Source: Candidatus Saccharibacteria bacterium UBA1932
GTDB taxonomy: Bacteria; Patescibacteriota; Saccharimonadia; Saccharimonadales; Saccharimonadaceae
Direction: 5' to 3'
Length of the DNA stretch: 64,000 nucleotides
Assembly (NCBI GenBank): GCA_002337095.1
Contig: DDFI01000014.1
Span: forward strand, 1-64,000
Shown here: positions 1 to 7,345 of the stretch, in pieces
Numbering within the stretch: position 1 is the stretch's first letter
Layout: each line of letters opens with the position of its first letter
Notes under the pieces: model-generated
Databases searched by the model: none
Told to the model about the DNA's origin: nothing
Seen by the model: the letters and a program-made list of their open reading frames with translations, nothing else
Made by a program: the position numbers and the translations under genes

Positions 1-27
1 GTCCAAGATGTATGGGAGCCGGATACA

Positions 28-95
28 GGTTCCGACCCTGAGCTAGATTTTACTCAAATTAACAGCGGTCGCTATTTTTACTCAGGGTCGGAACC
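28..95. repeat. Long inverted repeat, copy 1 (upstream of hisS)
   Basis: A perfect 15-bp inverted repeat: arm 28-42 (GGTTCCGACCCTGAG) and arm 81-95 (its exact reverse complement), with a 38-nt AT-rich spacer. The same arms recur at 57984-58051 upstream of secY. The function is unknown. It could be an RNA hairpin or a dispersed intergenic repeat. No U-tract follows, so a simple terminator is unlikely. Confidence 0.8.
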
Positions 96-305
96 GATAG
101 GTGCGTAGGTGAGAATTGGGGGTAGTGGTTAATTGTCGAACATGGGTGGAGATTTTGTATATTTATTCGTGACGATCGTCAGTATAGAATAGACGAATTG
201 TCGGATGATTGTTGGTAACATGCTGGTCGACGGTGGGCAAAAGGGAATGATCTATCAAAGCTTATCCTTGCGATATCTGATAGAATATGCGAAAATAACA
301 ACAAT
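96..305. other. Intergenic region upstream of hisS
   Basis: No coding region is supported here. A TAGAAT at 281-286 could be the -10 box of hisS, which would give a leader of only about 12 nt before the ATG at 306. I see no convincing -35 box and no Shine-Dalgarno sequence. Confidence 0.4.
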
Positions 306-1655
306 ATGGCATCATTATCATCTGCTCCGTATAAAGGCTCGCGCGACTGGTACCCAGACAATATGCGCGTGCGCGACTATATATTTGCCACTTGGCGACG
401 CGTGGCGCGGCGCTACGGCTACGAAGCCTACGATGCGCCGTTGCTCGAGCCACTCGAGGTGTACGCCGCCAAGTCTGGTCAAGAGTTGGTGAGCGAGCAA
501 ACCTACCAATTTGTCGATCGCGGCGACCGCCATGTGGCGATTCGGCCCGAAATGACCCCGAGCATCAGCCGGATGGTGGCGGCACGTCGGCAAGAAATGG
601 CCTATCCGGCGCGGCTGTACAGCATTGCGCAATTTATGCGCTACGAGCGGCCACAGCGGGGGCGTGAACGCGAATTTTGGCAGCTGAACGCTGATATTTT
701 TGGTGCCGAAACCATCGCTGCTGAGGCCGAAATCATCACCATGGGATACGATATGATGCGCGAGTTTGGCGCCCAGGACGACATGTACGCGATCAAGGTG
801 AACCACCGCAAAATCATTAACTTCATGATGGCGCACTACCTAGGCCTGGATGCGGTGCAAGCCGAGCTGATGATCAAATTGTTCGACCGCAAGAACAAAA
901 TTCCGCCCGAAGCATTCCGCGATCAGGCGATCGATATCTTTGGTGACGCAGAGGCGCCAAGCGGCCTGCAAAAGCTCGCTGCACTCCTAGCTGCCAAAAA
1001 CATGGCTGACATGCCCGAGGAAATCCGCGCCTGTAGCGCAGTGCGTGAGATCCAGGAGCTATTTACGCTGCTCGACCAGGTCGGCATCAAAAACGCCGTA
1101 TTTGATATTACGCTGATGCGCGGGCTCGATTACTACACCGGTACGGTGTTTGAATTTTTTGACACGCACCCCGAGAACAACCGTTCGCTATTTGGTGGAG
1201 GCCGCTACGACGGATTGGTGGGGCTATTTGGCGCCGAGCCACTTGGGGCGGTCGGAATGGCACCGGGCCTGACCATGACGCAGTTGTTTCTTGAGACGCA
1301 CAAGCTGCTGCCCGAGCTAGCACCGACTACCGACGTCTATATGATTGTGCTGGGCGATGCGCTGCGTGGCGGCCGAGCGTTGGCACGGCAACTTCGCGAT
1401 GAAGGCGTCAATGTCGAGCTAGATTTTACGGGCCGCAAGATCGACAGACAGATCAAAACCGCTGTCAAGAAAGGCATATCCTACCTGGTATTTGTGGGCG
1501 AAGACGAGCTGCGCGACGAACTCTATTCGTGCAAAAACACCATCACCGGTGACGAACAAAAGCTCAGCCCCGAGCGAATTGTGACAACGGTAATGGATGC
1601 GCGCCGGCATCGCCGCGTTGACATTGATGCCGACACCATCGATCTATTTGAGTAA
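306..1655 (+). CDS. hisS: Histidine-tRNA ligase (HisRS)
   Basis: Class II aminoacyl-tRNA synthetase that charges tRNA-His in the cytoplasm. The 449-residue product starts with the KGSRDWYPD segment typical of HisRS. It then shows RPEMTPSISR near residue 80, motif 2 (YERPQRGREREFWQLNADIFG region, about 112-133), the histidine-specific RGLDYYTGTVFEF segment near 270-285 and GGGRYDGLV at about 297-305. The last 100 residues fit the anticodon-binding domain. Length is slightly above the usual 420-430, mostly at the C-terminus. There is no visible ribosome-binding site before the ATG; a TAGAAT 19 nt upstream suggests a very short leader. The gene is followed by tig, which has its own promoter. Confidence 0.96.
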   Translation: MASLSSAPYKGSRDWYPDNMRVRDYIFATWRRVARRYGYEAYDAPLLEPLEVYAAKSGQELVSEQTYQFVDRGDRHVAIRPEMTPSISRMVAARRQEMAYPARLYSIAQFMRYERPQRGREREFWQLNADIFGAETIAAEAEIITMGYDMMREFGAQDDMYAIKVNHRKIINFMMAHYLGLDAVQAELMIKLFDRKNKIPPEAFRDQAIDIFGDAEAPSGLQKLAALLAAKNMADMPEEIRACSAVREIQELFTLLDQVGIKNAVFDITLMRGLDYYTGTVFEFFDTHPENNRSLFGGGRYDGLVGLFGAEPLGAVGMAPGLTMTQLFLETHKLLPELAPTTDVYMIVLGDALRGGRALARQLRDEGVNVELDFTGRKIDRQIKTAVKKGISYLVFVGEDELRDELYSCKNTITGDEQKLSPERIVTTVMDARRHRRVDIDADTIDLFE

Positions 1656-1677
1656 TGTGGCGAGAGGCGGGCGTGTC

Positions 1678-1686
1678 TGGTATAAT
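1678..1686 (+). promoter_or_regulatory. tig promoter, extended -10, leaderless
   Basis: TGGTATAAT (TG at 1678-1679, TATAAT at 1681-1686) is an extended -10 box. Only 8 nt separate it from the tig ATG at 1695, so the transcript should start at or next to the start codon. The -35 region is poor, as is often the case with extended -10 promoters. Confidence 0.65.
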
Positions 1687-1694
1687 CAATAGAC

Positions 1695-3005
1695 ATGAAA
1701 ACGACTGTAAAAAACCTATCTGACACCCAAGTCCAACTCACTATCACCCTGGATACGACCGATCTGCAGGACGCAGAGCTTGTCGCACTCAAAAAGCTAT
1801 CAAAAGAAATCAAAGTCGATGGCTTTCGCAAAGGCCACGTGCCCCTGGCGGTTGTGGCTAAGCATGTCGACCAGAACGTCCTGGGCGAGCAAGTGCTCGA
1901 GGATGCTATTAGCAAGGCGGTCGCTGATGCATTTACTAGCCAGGACGTGCGTGCCCTAGAGCGCCCAAGCGTCGAAGTGCAAAAATACGTGCCCGGCGAG
2001 CAGCTAGAATTCACCGCCACCTGCGAAATCCTGCCGGCAATCAAGCTAGGTAATTATCAGAAGCTCAGCTACGCCCCGGCCAAGGTGAATGTAACACCTG
2101 CGCAGGTAACTGAGGTGGTCGACCGCATCCTCGCCAGCATGACCGAAAAGAAGCCCGTCAAGCGCGCCGCCAAGGACAAGGACGAAGTCGTGATCGATTT
2201 TGTGGGCAAAAAAGACGGCAAAAAGTTTGACGGCGGTGCGGCCGAGGGCCACGCTCTATTACTCGGTAGCAACTCGTTTATCCCTGGCTTTGAGGAGCAA
2301 ATTATCGGCCACAAAGCCGGTGACTCATTCGACATCGAGGTGACATTCCCCAAGGAATATCATGCCGAAGATCTAAAGGGTGCCCAGGTGGTATTCAGCA
2401 TCAAGCTGCACACCGTGAATGAAATCGTCGTGCCAAAGCTGACTGACGAGCTGGCGGCCAAGGTCGGACCCTTTACCAGCGCAGCCGAGCTGAAGGCCGA
2501 CATCAAGCGCGAGCTCACTGCTCGCGAGGAGCAAGCAGCCGCTAATAAAGCCAAGGATGACCTGGTAGAGCAGCTAATCGCAAAAAGCAAGGTGCCCCTG
2601 CCCGAAACATTGGTGACAGGGCAGATGGACTCGCTGAAGCGTGACCATGAGCAAAACCTGATGAACCAAGGTATGACGCTGGAGCAATATATTGAGTCTA
2701 GTACCTTTAAGGATGAGGCCGACTGGTCGGCTCGCGAGCTGCGTCCAGCTGCCGAAAAGCGCGTGACCGTAGGCTTGGTAGTAGCCGAGCTTGCCCGCGA
2801 GCTCAAGACCGAAGCTACCAGCGATGACCTAGCGGCCGAGCTAGAACGCTACCGCCAGCAGTATGGTAGCAACGACGAGGTGTTGAAGCAACTCGAGACA
2901 CCAGAGGTACAGCGTGAAATCGCCAACCAGATCCTGTCGATGAAGGCCGTCGATCAGCTGGTTACGCTGAACACCCCAAAGCCAAAAACGACCAAGAAAA
3001 AATAG
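1695..3005 (+). CDS. tig: Trigger factor, ribosome-associated chaperone and prolyl isomerase
   Basis: Binds the ribosome at L23 and shelters nascent chains. The 436-residue product has the three expected parts. An N-terminal ribosome-binding domain carries the signature GFRKGHVP (about residues 44-52). An FKBP-type PPIase domain spans roughly 150-240 (DEVVIDFVGKKDG, then GSNSFIPGFEEQIIGHKAGD). A helical SurA-like C-terminal domain ends in a Lys/Thr-rich tail. The length is typical (430-450). The ATG lies 8 nt after a TATAAT, so the mRNA is probably leaderless. clpP follows, separated by a CIRCE element. Confidence 0.95.
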   Translation: MKTTVKNLSDTQVQLTITLDTTDLQDAELVALKKLSKEIKVDGFRKGHVPLAVVAKHVDQNVLGEQVLEDAISKAVADAFTSQDVRALERPSVEVQKYVPGEQLEFTATCEILPAIKLGNYQKLSYAPAKVNVTPAQVTEVVDRILASMTEKKPVKRAAKDKDEVVIDFVGKKDGKKFDGGAAEGHALLLGSNSFIPGFEEQIIGHKAGDSFDIEVTFPKEYHAEDLKGAQVVFSIKLHTVNEIVVPKLTDELAAKVGPFTSAAELKADIKRELTAREEQAAANKAKDDLVEQLIAKSKVPLPETLVTGQMDSLKRDHEQNLMNQGMTLEQYIESSTFKDEADWSARELRPAAEKRVTVGLVVAELARELKTEATSDDLAAELERYRQQYGSNDEVLKQLETPEVQREIANQILSMKAVDQLVTLNTPKPKTTKKK

Positions 3006-3020
3006 CCCAAAGATGCCTCA

Positions 3021-3063
3021 AACTAGCACTCGTATTGCGCGAGTGCTAGTTTCGTACTATACT
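3021..3063 (+). promoter_or_regulatory. CIRCE operator (HrcA box) overlapping the clpP promoter
   Basis: CTAGCACTC-N9-GAGTGCTAG at 3023-3049 matches the CIRCE consensus (TTAGCACTC-N9-GAGTGCTAA) at 16 of 18 positions, and the two differences are compensatory. Two further base pairs extend the symmetry to 3021-3051. A -35-like TTGCGC lies at 3035-3040 inside the operator, then a 17-nt spacer, then TATACT at 3058-3063. The clpP ATG is at 3070. HrcA binding here would block the promoter and release it under heat or folding stress. Confidence 0.85.
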
Positions 3064-3069
3064 AGGGGT

Positions 3070-3660
3070 ATGAATGCGCCACAAAATTACCTGGTACCGA
3101 CAGTTATCGAATCATCACGTGACGGTGAGCGGGCATTTGATATCTATTCGCGGCTGCTGAAAGACCGCATTATCTTCCTCGGCGAAGAGGTAAATGAGCA
3201 TACCGCCAATATCGTCGTGGCACAGCTGCTATTCCTAGCAAATGACGACCCGACCAAAGAAATCTCGCTGTATATTAATAGCCCGGGCGGCAGTATTTAT
3301 GACGGCCTGGCGATCTACGACACCATGCAATATATCAAGCCCGATGTGGCCACCTATGGCATTGGTCTGCAGGCGAGCATGGGTGCATTTTTGCTGTCGA
3401 GCGGCGCGCGCGGCAAACGCTATCTGCTGCCTAATTCGCGAGTAATGATTCACCAGCCGTCAAGCGGCACCCAGGGTAAGGTTACCGACCAAGAGATTAG
3501 TCTGCGCGAGGCACTTAACCTGAAAACCCTGCTCAACGAGCTACTGACAAAAAACACCGGCCAAAAAATCGACAAAATCAAGCTTGACGTTGAGCGTGAC
3601 TACTGGATGGGTGCCGCCGAGGCAGTCAAGTACGGCCTGGCCGATAAAGTACTCAAATAG
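3070..3660 (+). CDS. clpP: ATP-dependent Clp protease proteolytic subunit
   Basis: Serine peptidase subunit that forms the ClpP tetradecamer working with ClpX or ClpC-type unfoldases. Catalytic residues are visible: Ser in ASMGAF, His in MIHQPS and Asp in the ERDYWM segment. YSRLLKDRIIFLGEEV and INSPGGSIYDGLAIYDTM are family hallmarks. The open frame extends upstream to 3013, but that extension runs through the CIRCE element and the -10 box. The ATG at 3070 gives the usual 196-residue protein and sits 6 nt after TATACT, implying a leaderless mRNA. Expression is probably HrcA-controlled. Confidence 0.95.
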   Translation: MNAPQNYLVPTVIESSRDGERAFDIYSRLLKDRIIFLGEEVNEHTANIVVAQLLFLANDDPTKEISLYINSPGGSIYDGLAIYDTMQYIKPDVATYGIGLQASMGAFLLSSGARGKRYLLPNSRVMIHQPSSGTQGKVTDQEISLREALNLKTLLNELLTKNTGQKIDKIKLDVERDYWMGAAEAVKYGLADKVLK

Positions 3661-3661
3661 C

Positions 3662-3690
3662 TTGCCATTTGTCGCCATAACCGGTATGAT
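3662..3690 (+). promoter_or_regulatory. Promoter of the TPR/surface-protein pair
   Basis: TTGCCA (3662-3667), 17-nt spacer, TATGAT (3685-3690). It precedes the GTG-started gene at 3717. Confidence 0.6.
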
Positions 3691-3716
3691 GGACATAGAT
3701 TATAGGGGAGTTTTAC

Positions 3717-4316
3717 GTGGCAAGAATCATAAAGGTACCAACACATCGATGGCTCAAGACTAACCGCGCTCGACGCATCGGCACAGTCATCATTGCACTG
3801 ATTATACTAGCGCTGATTGCTGTGGCTAGCTATGCCGGATACGCGTATGTTCAGGCCGAACAGGCCCGCAAGGCCCGAGATGCCCAGCAGGCGATCGAGA
3901 CCGCCTACAAGCAACGCTACCAGGAGGCGATTGATGTCAACAAAGTGGCTGCGGTGGCCCAAACTAAGGCCGCCAAAGGTGATATTGCTGGCGCCACCCA
4001 GGACATGCTGGCTGCGGTCAACAACCCAGCAACTACAAAGGACGCGCGGATAATGTTGTACGAATTGCTAGCATATACACTGCTAAACTCTAGTAAATAC
4101 GATGACGCCGCCACCTATGCCGCCAAGGCCGAAGATCTCGCTAAAGATCGCAAATCTGCCAAGGTGCTCGGAGACATTGCCCTGCAAAAAGGCGATAAGC
4201 CCCTAGCGGCAAAGTGGTATCAGACGGCAATCGATCGATTCTCTGCTAACGAAAAATCACAAATGCCCGAGCTATACACCGAGTACATGCAGGCACTAGC
4301 GGAGGCCAAGAAATGA
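3717..4316 (+). CDS. Membrane-anchored TPR-like protein
   Basis: 199 residues, starting with GTG after a GGGGAG ribosome-binding site. A basic N-terminus (HRWLKTNRARR) is followed by one transmembrane helix at about 20-48 (TVIIALIILALIAVASYAGY). The rest is Ala-rich and helical, with TPR-like pairs (ELLAYTLLNSSKYDDAATYAAKAEDL, then VLGDIALQKGDKPLAAKWYQTAIDRF, each read as a helix pair). The C-terminal part is expected outside the membrane. Its stop codon overlaps the ATG of the next gene (ATGA at 4313-4316), so the two are probably translationally coupled and work together at the surface. The exact role is unknown. Confidence 0.85.
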   Translation: MARIIKVPTHRWLKTNRARRIGTVIIALIILALIAVASYAGYAYVQAEQARKARDAQQAIETAYKQRYQEAIDVNKVAAVAQTKAAKGDIAGATQDMLAAVNNPATTKDARIMLYELLAYTLLNSSKYDDAATYAAKAEDLAKDRKSAKVLGDIALQKGDKPLAAKWYQTAIDRFSANEKSQMPELYTEYMQALAEAKK

Positions 4317-6907
4317 CCTTGCGTATGCGGATTGCGACCCTCGGGATTGCGGCGCTGAGTGTCGTCACTAGCTTGCTAGGCGCCTCGACCGCGATGGCGG
4401 TAGATGTGGGCTACGGTTTCTACAGCGGCGCCTACGAGGGTACGTATGGTTCTACCTACGATCTCAAAATGTTCGAGAACGGCCTCTACGAGGATAACGC
4501 TTCGTCCAGCAAGGAAGCGCTGATTGGATTCATCAACAAGAAGCTTAATGCCGGCGGCAAGGAGTCGCTAAGTGCGCGGTATATTGTGTTTAATATGCTT
4601 GGCGTCGCGCATACCTCGGGCGGGCACACCAAGACACTCAGCGATACGCAGCTGCTTGACTGGTATGCTCGTATCCGCCAACCTGGCGTCACGATTGCGG
4701 TCTCTAACTACGCTGCCACAATTAATACCGGCTATACCTCTCGTTATAATGGCGATATCTTTGCATTTATTGAGCCGGTCAATGCGCCAACAATGCTGTT
4801 CTACTACAACGGCAATCTAGTGTATGCCATCAAAATGGATTGTGCGAACCCTGTTGGTGGCCTGGCTGGCTTGCCATCTGGCTGGAGCGCCAACGGCACG
4901 AGTGCCGTGTCGCAAGCAACGGCGACGGCGGGGCAGACAGTCACATTTACGCATACTATTACCAACACCGGCGCCTCGCCGTTCCGCAGTCTTACGTGGT
5001 TCACTGGTTGGGCGCCAGCGCCAAATAGCAATACGGCTATTGATCGTGGCGGCGTCGACCTCGATCCGGGTGCCTCCAAAAAAGTCAGCAGCTATGATTT
5101 CAAGCTGCCGATGGACGGCAAGCCCGGCACCAAGTATTGCCAAGCGGTGTTTTTTGCTCGCAGTGATTCCGATATCTCTCCGCGCGGCACTGAGTATGCC
5201 TGCGTGACACTGATGGACGGCAAGCCCTATTGGGATGTGAATCCATTTAGTACCGTGACTGATGCTGGTGGTGGCGCTATTTCGAGCGCTAAACCAGGCG
5301 ATACCATTTATTTTACTCATACGCTCAAAAACGTCGGCGCGAAGAACGTCAACGGACTGCAGTACTTGCAAAAATGGGGCGACGGCTCGCCGACTAATCC
5401 GTCTGACCCTGTCAAAACTGTCGATATGCCCGCTAGCAGCAGTAAAGATGTTGTGGTAAGGGAGTCCTATCGTATTCCGACTACCGCATCGGCCGGATCG
5501 AAGATCTGCCAAACGGTCTCGAATATCGATAACGAGCTCGTCAATGCGCAATCTATCCCGTTGGCCCAAAAACTACAGACCTCCACACCGGCCTGTGTCA
5601 CTATCGGTAGTGTGCCGCCGGGTGGCAGCGACCAAATCTACTCATTCTATACGGGCGGTCGCACCCCCGTAGTGCCGGGCGAGCAGGCTACTTGGCAACA
5701 CTATATTTCGATTGCCAATCTACCGTCTACGCAATCTGGATCGTTTGACCATATGGATATCATTATCCATCGCACCATTGATGGGCAGGATAGCACTACT
5801 GCGATATCGAGCAGCAACCCTAATGGTTGGCAAAATGCCTATCAGGTGGTAGAGGATCAGATTAATCGCAGTGAGTGTTCGTGGTTTGAATACAAGCTCT
5901 ACACCCAGACATGGGGCTGGGTATCGTACCAGTCGGGCGTCGACACCAAGGGGAATCCAGTCTATTCGTCATCGTACCAATACACTGGCTCTACGTTAAC
6001 TCGTAGCGGCAGCAGCCAAGGGTCATACGGTAGCGGCGTCACGCAGTGTGTCGATATCGGCAAACGGCCCAAATTCCAAGTGTGGGGCAACGACCTGCGC
6101 ACCCTAGCAAACGTACAAGCCACCTGGATGCGACCTGATGGCGACAGCACGCCAGGCGCGCCGTATTATGGCAGCTGGAGCGAGTATGGTATGTTTGCTA
6201 TGGGCTCGGTATTTACCACTGGTAATAAGCAAAATGTCAGCTCTGGGGCTCGCGCGACGCTCAGCACTAGCGATCTGACGACGTGGCACCCACTGACGTT
6301 TTCGAACGTGCCCTCGAGCGTCGGTGGCTATAGTATGACGAGCGAGGCCACACAGCTGGATGCGAGCTTTCGGCAGTGGTACGACGGCGCGCCGAGTATC
6401 TCTGCCGTGACGCCTGGCATGCCGGGCGGCGTTTATCGTGCCAGCAGCTTGAATATCGGCGATCTTAGCCTTGGGGTGGGCAACTCATATGTGATTATGG
6501 TCGACGGTGACGTCACGATCAACGGTAATATCACCTACAAGACCGGCCCCTATAGCGCTGCGTCCTTGCCACAGCTGGTGATTGTCGCCAGTGGCAATAT
6601 CAATATTGCCGAGAATGTCACCCGTATAGATTCGTGGCTGATTGCAAAATCTGGCACGCTCAATACCTGCAATGTCGGCGGCTCGCTTAGCGCAAGTATT
6701 TGCAACAAGCAGCTGCGCATCAATGGCCCGGTGGCGGTTAATCGCATTATCATGAATCGTACCTATGGTTCCGACAAGGGGACGTCGGGCGAGCCAGCCG
6801 AGATATACAATTACTCATCAGACGCCATGGCGTGGCTGCGAGCTTTCTCGGCAGACCGCGGACGGATTCGGAGTGTGTATACGGTAGAGGTGCCGGTACG
6901 GTACTAG
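4313..6907 (+). CDS. Large secreted surface protein with repeated beta-sandwich (DUF11-like) domains
   Basis: 864 residues with a Sec signal peptide (IATLGIAALSVVTSLLGAST, cleavage likely after AMA near residue 29). Two related segments, TVTFTHTITNTGASPFRSL (about 205) and IYFTHTLKNVGAKNVNGLQ (about 337), look like DUF11/CARDB-type beta-sandwich repeats. The C-terminal 150 residues (VIMVDGDVTINGNITYKT, then QLVIVASGNINIAENVTRI) resemble a beta-helix or bactofilin-like stack. There is no obvious C-terminal anchor. It overlaps the upstream anchored TPR-like gene by 4 nt, suggesting a two-gene surface module, possibly a pilus- or adhesin-like structure; that role is inferred. Confidence 0.85.
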   Translation: MTLRMRIATLGIAALSVVTSLLGASTAMAVDVGYGFYSGAYEGTYGSTYDLKMFENGLYEDNASSSKEALIGFINKKLNAGGKESLSARYIVFNMLGVAHTSGGHTKTLSDTQLLDWYARIRQPGVTIAVSNYAATINTGYTSRYNGDIFAFIEPVNAPTMLFYYNGNLVYAIKMDCANPVGGLAGLPSGWSANGTSAVSQATATAGQTVTFTHTITNTGASPFRSLTWFTGWAPAPNSNTAIDRGGVDLDPGASKKVSSYDFKLPMDGKPGTKYCQAVFFARSDSDISPRGTEYACVTLMDGKPYWDVNPFSTVTDAGGGAISSAKPGDTIYFTHTLKNVGAKNVNGLQYLQKWGDGSPTNPSDPVKTVDMPASSSKDVVVRESYRIPTTASAGSKICQTVSNIDNELVNAQSIPLAQKLQTSTPACVTIGSVPPGGSDQIYSFYTGGRTPVVPGEQATWQHYISIANLPSTQSGSFDHMDIIIHRTIDGQDSTTAISSSNPNGWQNAYQVVEDQINRSECSWFEYKLYTQTWGWVSYQSGVDTKGNPVYSSSYQYTGSTLTRSGSSQGSYGSGVTQCVDIGKRPKFQVWGNDLRTLANVQATWMRPDGDSTPGAPYYGSWSEYGMFAMGSVFTTGNKQNVSSGARATLSTSDLTTWHPLTFSNVPSSVGGYSMTSEATQLDASFRQWYDGAPSISAVTPGMPGGVYRASSLNIGDLSLGVGNSYVIMVDGDVTINGNITYKTGPYSAASLPQLVIVASGNINIAENVTRIDSWLIAKSGTLNTCNVGGSLSASICNKQLRINGPVAVNRIIMNRTYGSDKGTSGEPAEIYNYSSDAMAWLRAFSADRGRIRSVYTVEVPVRY

Positions 6908-7151
6908 ATAGCTCTTCTTTTGCTACAAAAGAAGCAAAATATTGGGGTAGGCTTCGCCTCGCAGCGTCTCGCACCCATAAATCATTCTCTGGGTAGCTGC
7001 GCGCGGAGCAGAGCTCGTGCTCGCTACCCCGGGAATGATTTCGGGCACTCGCCGCTGGAGGCTGCAGATTACCCCAAACCCCAAGTAGTTAAGCGGCCAG
7101 GGGGCGCACTGATATGTCGCGTAGCGAGGTAATAATCGTCCAGCAAACCCC
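6908..7151. other. Structured intergenic region upstream of rpoB
   Basis: No gene is supported. It holds a 9-bp hairpin at 6914-6934 (CTTCTTTTG / CAAAAGAAG) with no U-tract on either strand. Next is a nested long hairpin at 6942-7077: TTGGGGTA pairs with TACCCCAA (6942-6949 / 7070-7077), GCAGC with GCTGC (6961-6965 / 7061-7065), AAATCATTC with GAATGATTT (6979-6987 / 7033-7041) and GGGTAGC with GCTACCC (6991-6997 / 7023-7029). This may be a small RNA gene or a palindromic intergenic element; I see no clear promoter for it. Confidence 0.55.
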
Positions 7152-7180
7152 TTGACATCTCCCTCAACTTCCCCCATACT
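7152..7180 (+). promoter_or_regulatory. rpoBC promoter
   Basis: Consensus -35 TTGACA (7152-7157), 17-nt spacer, -10 CATACT (7175-7180). Transcription would start near 7187 and give a leader of about 160 nt. Confidence 0.7.
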
Positions 7181-7217
7181 AGAGGGTAATGAAGGTTGAA
7201 TAAATTTGGCTACGTCT

Positions 7218-7250
7218 GTACGCACGCTTCGGCGGGGCGTTTTTGCGTAC
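7218..7250 (+). promoter_or_regulatory. Hairpin in the rpoB leader, possible attenuator
   Basis: GTACGC (7218-7223) pairs with GCGTAC (7245-7250). Inside lie a CGC-TTCG-GCG tetraloop stem and a run of five T. It could act as a partial terminator controlling rpoBC read-through. This is seen only as sequence symmetry. Confidence 0.35.
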
Positions 7251-7345
7251 TGTAGGGCACAATTTAGTAGAAACTTCGGGCACCGCATCACAGGCTTCAA
7301 CCCCTGTTAATCGATACTAATTACAACCATAATGCGAGGGAAACC

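Noticed and set aside
28..42. tRNA T-arm-like GGTTCCGACCC
   Set aside because: No acceptor, D or anticodon arm can be folded around it. The repeat is a long palindrome, seen twice.
4817..5569. 250-aa minus-strand frame
   Set aside because: Shadow of the secreted surface protein, which has a signal peptide and clear repeats in the other strand.
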